A stretch of DNA of 64,000 bases from assembly GCA_034521495.1 (NCBI GenBank), contig JAXHMK010000019.1:124001-188000 (forward strand), read 5' to 3'. This document shows positions 61,737 through 64,000 of the stretch, in pieces; positions within the stretch are counted from its first letter, which is position 1; each line of letters begins with the position of its first letter. The stretch comes from Balneolaceae bacterium. Lineage in GTDB: Bacteria > Bacteroidota > Rhodothermia > Balneolales > Balneolaceae. Made by a program: the position numbers and the translations under genes. The notes below the pieces were generated by a model. It was not told the DNA's origin. It searched no databases and saw nothing but the letters and a program-made list of their open reading frames with translations.

Positions 61737-62976
61737 CTACACCTTCCCCGAAATCAACCTCGGCAACAACAAATCACGGGTTGCTTTCAGTTTTTTATTT
61801 TTCACTAATCAATATTTCTATCTAGATACCCAAAGTTTTGGACTAACAGTTCTTGAAATTTTTCCAGATACTTCTTGTAGATGGTACTACTGATTGAATA
61901 TTCTTTTAATCACTGTCCCTGTCATTAATGTTTGTGCTGAGCAGCACCTTGGCATATCGCCGTATCACTTTAAATCGTGTACTCTGTAATAGAGTGAGAA
62001 ATATATAGCTATAATCAAATGGCTTATTTTTCTGTATGATTGCACAACAGGCCTATCAGAGCGCATCCATATCAATTTTCCCATCACAATATTCAACTGT
62101 AGCTCCATACATAGCTATTAGCACCAACTTTCGAACAAAGCTTGCACATGAATTTTCGAGGCCAAGTTTTGACCTTTCTTGCACTTACCTGAATAGATTC
62201 ATTCAACTCCATAGATTTAGGCCATACGAATACTCCTATCGTGATCCTTTGCTGATTTTCTACTTGCATTCGCAGCACTTGTATCATAAAGGTCAATAAC
62301 TTCTTTAACCTCCCACCCCTCCGGCACCTCACCCAAATCCGTCGCCGAATCCACCATCTCATCCTCCTCGTGGCCGGGGTAGCGGTAGTGCACAAACCAC
62401 TCGCGGTAGATGAGCCGGGCCAACTCCTCCAAGATGGCAATGCGCCGGGTGTTGTTTTCAATCAGGTCGTCAAATGCAGAGAGGATTGAGGCGATTATTT
62501 CCTGTCTTTTTGAGATCTGGAATTTCAACTTCAAACTTTCTTAGTCTCAGTTAGTAAAAGATTCTTTTGCGAGGTTCCACCTGCTTTATTAATTAAAAGA
62601 TTTGTAGAGTCAAGTAGCTTATAGAAAAGATATTTTGGGTTAACCTTCGATTTATCGGGTTTTAGTATGGCCACACTTTTTTGAAATGTCGTAGTCTCCC
62701 ATTTATCAGATTTTCTAACAAAAGCCATCCGTCCAATTGTGCCACTATTTGTTATCAGAATATCATCTGAGTTCTAAATTGAGTCCTTCTATGTGTCTTT
62801 GAGAAATCATCTTTTGTTATTTGTCTGGCTCCATCATAATTGATTTTTCCATCTCTTATATCCTTACAACTGATAAAGTAATATCCAGAAGACTCCTTAT
62901 CTTGACTATTGCCGTGCTTCCCATCAGTAATATTTAAGCAAATCTCTTGCAGTTCTTTCACTATTGATTTAGCCAC
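61737..62976 (-). pseudogene. hsdS: Frameshifted type I specificity subunit hsdS
   Basis: Reading from GTG at 62976 (overlapping the hsdM stop), the protein begins AKSIVKELQEICLNITDG, typical of a first target-recognition domain. It then shifts frame near 62765 (before NSDDILITNSGTIGRMAF), near 62545 ([12 protein letters not shown] lies in another frame) and near 62525 ([20 protein letters not shown]). The central repeat [16 protein letters not shown] is intact. The second domain is further broken (LVLIAMYGAT around 62100-62140 is out of frame), and the normal end LKATRDLLLPRLISGKV closes at 61737. The total span fits a full hsdS of about 410 codons with several indels. Confidence 0.75.
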
Positions 62977-63039
62977 CTGTAATAATATTATTTATGCTGT
63001 CAGAAATATCATTTTCCAATTCAGTTGAGCCTCTAGCAT

Positions 63040-64000
63040 TCAGTAACTCCAGCTCCTCATACAGACTCCTAAGCGAACTTTAAAGTCCACATCATCCTCT
63101 TCCCGCTCGGCCACTCCTACATAGCGCCCAGGGTTCAGGCTCCAGCCTTGTTCTTCAATTTCTTCTATGGTGGCCACTTTGCAGAGACCGGGAATGTCTT
63201 TGTACTCTCCATTTGGAAAAAGATCGTTCATGTTCTCCGGCTGAGAAATATTATTGCCGTCGGCCTTGTACTCTACATCCGGTTCAGCAGCCATTGGCAG
63301 GGTGTCTTCCATCGCCTCGCCCCGGTACCGACGCACGATCCCAGCCAGGAAGTCAATCTGCTCGGGGGTAAAATCGCGGTGGGCGCGGTCAATCTGCCGG
63401 TAGATATTCCGGGCATCCACAAACAGCACTTTGTTTTCGCGGTCGGTTCCTTTCTTGCCCTTGTCAAAGAACCAGAGCGTACAGGGCAGCGTCACCGTAT
63501 AGAAGAAGTTGGAGCCGATGGAGACGATCACATCTACCACGCCCTCTTCAATCAGTTTCCTGCGGATCTCCATCTCGCTGTGGCGGGCATCGGCGGCAGA
63601 GTTGGCCATCACGAACCCGGCGCGGCCGTTTTCATTCAGTGCACTGTAAAATTCCTGTATCCAGAGGTAGTTGGCATTGTCCGTACTCGGTATGCCCAGC
63701 GGGTAGCGGGGATCGCCTTCAATCGCCTCCTTATCCACTCCGCTCACGTTAAACGGCGGATTGGCCATCACATAATCGAACTTCGCCACCACATCGTGAA
63801 TGTTCTCATAGTAGGTGTTTCCCGAGCGGATATCCCCCTCTAATCCGTGAACGGCCAGGTTCATCTTACAAAGGCGTACGGTGTTTTCCACCTTCTCCTG
63901 TCCGTAGATGGAGAGCACATCGCCGCCATTCTGCCGGTGGCGCTCCCGGAACTTGGCACTCTGCACAAACATGCCGCCCGATCCGCAAGCTGTATCTAAA
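63040..64000 (-). CDS. hsdM: Type I modification methylase HsdM (partial; C-terminal frameshift)
   Basis: The frame enters from the right edge with [14 protein letters not shown] (SAM motif I) and contains MANPPFNVS (NPPF catalytic motif IV) of N6-adenine methylases. It ends at 63040 after [16 protein letters not shown]. In the next frame the expected end [20 protein letters not shown] continues to a stop at 62969, overlapping hsdS. One missing base near 63075 explains the switch. The N-terminal part is outside the window. Confidence 0.88.
   Translation of the reverse strand, partial: LDTACGSGGMFVQSAKFRERHRQNGGDVLSIYGQEKVENTVRLCKMNLAVHGLEGDIRSGNTYYENIHDVVAKFDYVMANPPFNVSGVDKEAIEGDPRYPLGIPSTDNANYLWIQEFYSALNENGRAGFVMANSAADARHSEMEIRRKLIEEGVVDVIVSIGSNFFYTVTLPCTLWFFDKGKKGTDRENKVLFVDARNIYRQIDRAHRDFTPEQIDFLAGIVRRYRGEAMEDTLPMAAEPDVEYKADGNNISQPENMNDLFPNGEYKDIPGLCKVATIEEIEEQGWSLNPGRYVGVAEREEDDVDFKVRLGVCMRSWSY

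Noticed and set aside
63148-63843. 231-residue plus-strand frame within hsdM
   Set aside because: It is antisense to the methylase NPPF region; clear shadow.
1-64000. tRNA or rRNA genes and prophage structural genes
   Set aside because: I looked in all gaps for tRNA cloverleaf hallmarks and for phage proteins in the frames and found none.

Overview
The window looks like a chromosomal segment of a Gram-negative member of the Bacteroidota/Balneolota/Rhodothermota group, with Balneolaceae as my best guess. The basis is inference from gene content: a Reg_prop beta-propeller sensor kinase, an OprF/OmpA-type barrel, a DUF3127 protein, TIGR04283-type and CDP-glycerol-type glycosyl enzymes, many Sec-signal lipoproteins, moderate A+T content, and starts that mostly lack a clear Shine-Dalgarno. 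No rRNA, tRNA or CRISPR array was seen.

Layout. 1-6.3 kb: a TrpB-like PLP enzyme cut by the window edge, a DUF3127 protein with an SSB-like tail, a DUF4160/DUF2442 overlapping pair, an ABC-F ATPase and an exported RraA-like protein. 6.3-8.1 kb: a 1.8-kb gene-free mosaic of nested palindromic repeats. 8.1-13.4 kb: a two-gene phosphorelay operon (REC-HisKA-HATPase-REC, then a 14-blade-type propeller sensor kinase). 13.4-25.6 kb: envelope genes on the minus strand (M61 peptidase lipoprotein, two outer-membrane barrels, LPP20-like lipoprotein, HtrA protease, RecO, MMPL exporter, GT4). 26.1-33.6 kb: a surface-glycan island in which two [single-pass protein + HTTM-like polytopic protein] pairs face each other, followed by GT4, a CDP-glycerol-type transferase and two PAPS sulfotransferases. 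33.6-42.3 kb: RdgB, a PfkB kinase, a DUF547 lipoprotein, GT2, guanine deaminase, Nudix, FabF and small exported or coiled-coil proteins. 42.3-52.6 kb: feoA-feoA-feoB iron uptake, a site-2 protease with CBS domains, a RAYT transposase with its REP hairpins, MscL, a two-gene osmoprotectant ABC transporter, a DUF4174 protein and an InlB-repeat lipoprotein. 52.7-64 kb: a type I restriction island read on the minus strand (hsdM, decayed hsdS, cargo, hsdR).

Most notable features. (1) At least four copies of a structured, palindromic intergenic element, in two subfamilies (A and B). They share outer-stem and side-hairpin architecture, show compensatory base changes, and the B copies are bounded by GTTACCCC-type terminal inverted repeats. 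(2) The duplicated small-protein/HTTM module in the sulfated-glycan island. (3) A RAYT whose own coding sequence carries a REP-like hairpin that matches the hairpins around it. (4) A type I RM locus carrying two Schlafen/AlbA-type ATPases, an XRE-ImmA regulator with a truncated DUF4411 (PIN) partner, a frameshifted membrane protein and two perfect DnaA boxes. Here hsdS, and to a lesser degree hsdM, are frameshifted while hsdR is intact.

All functional assignments are by eye from motifs and remembered families. No database search was run.
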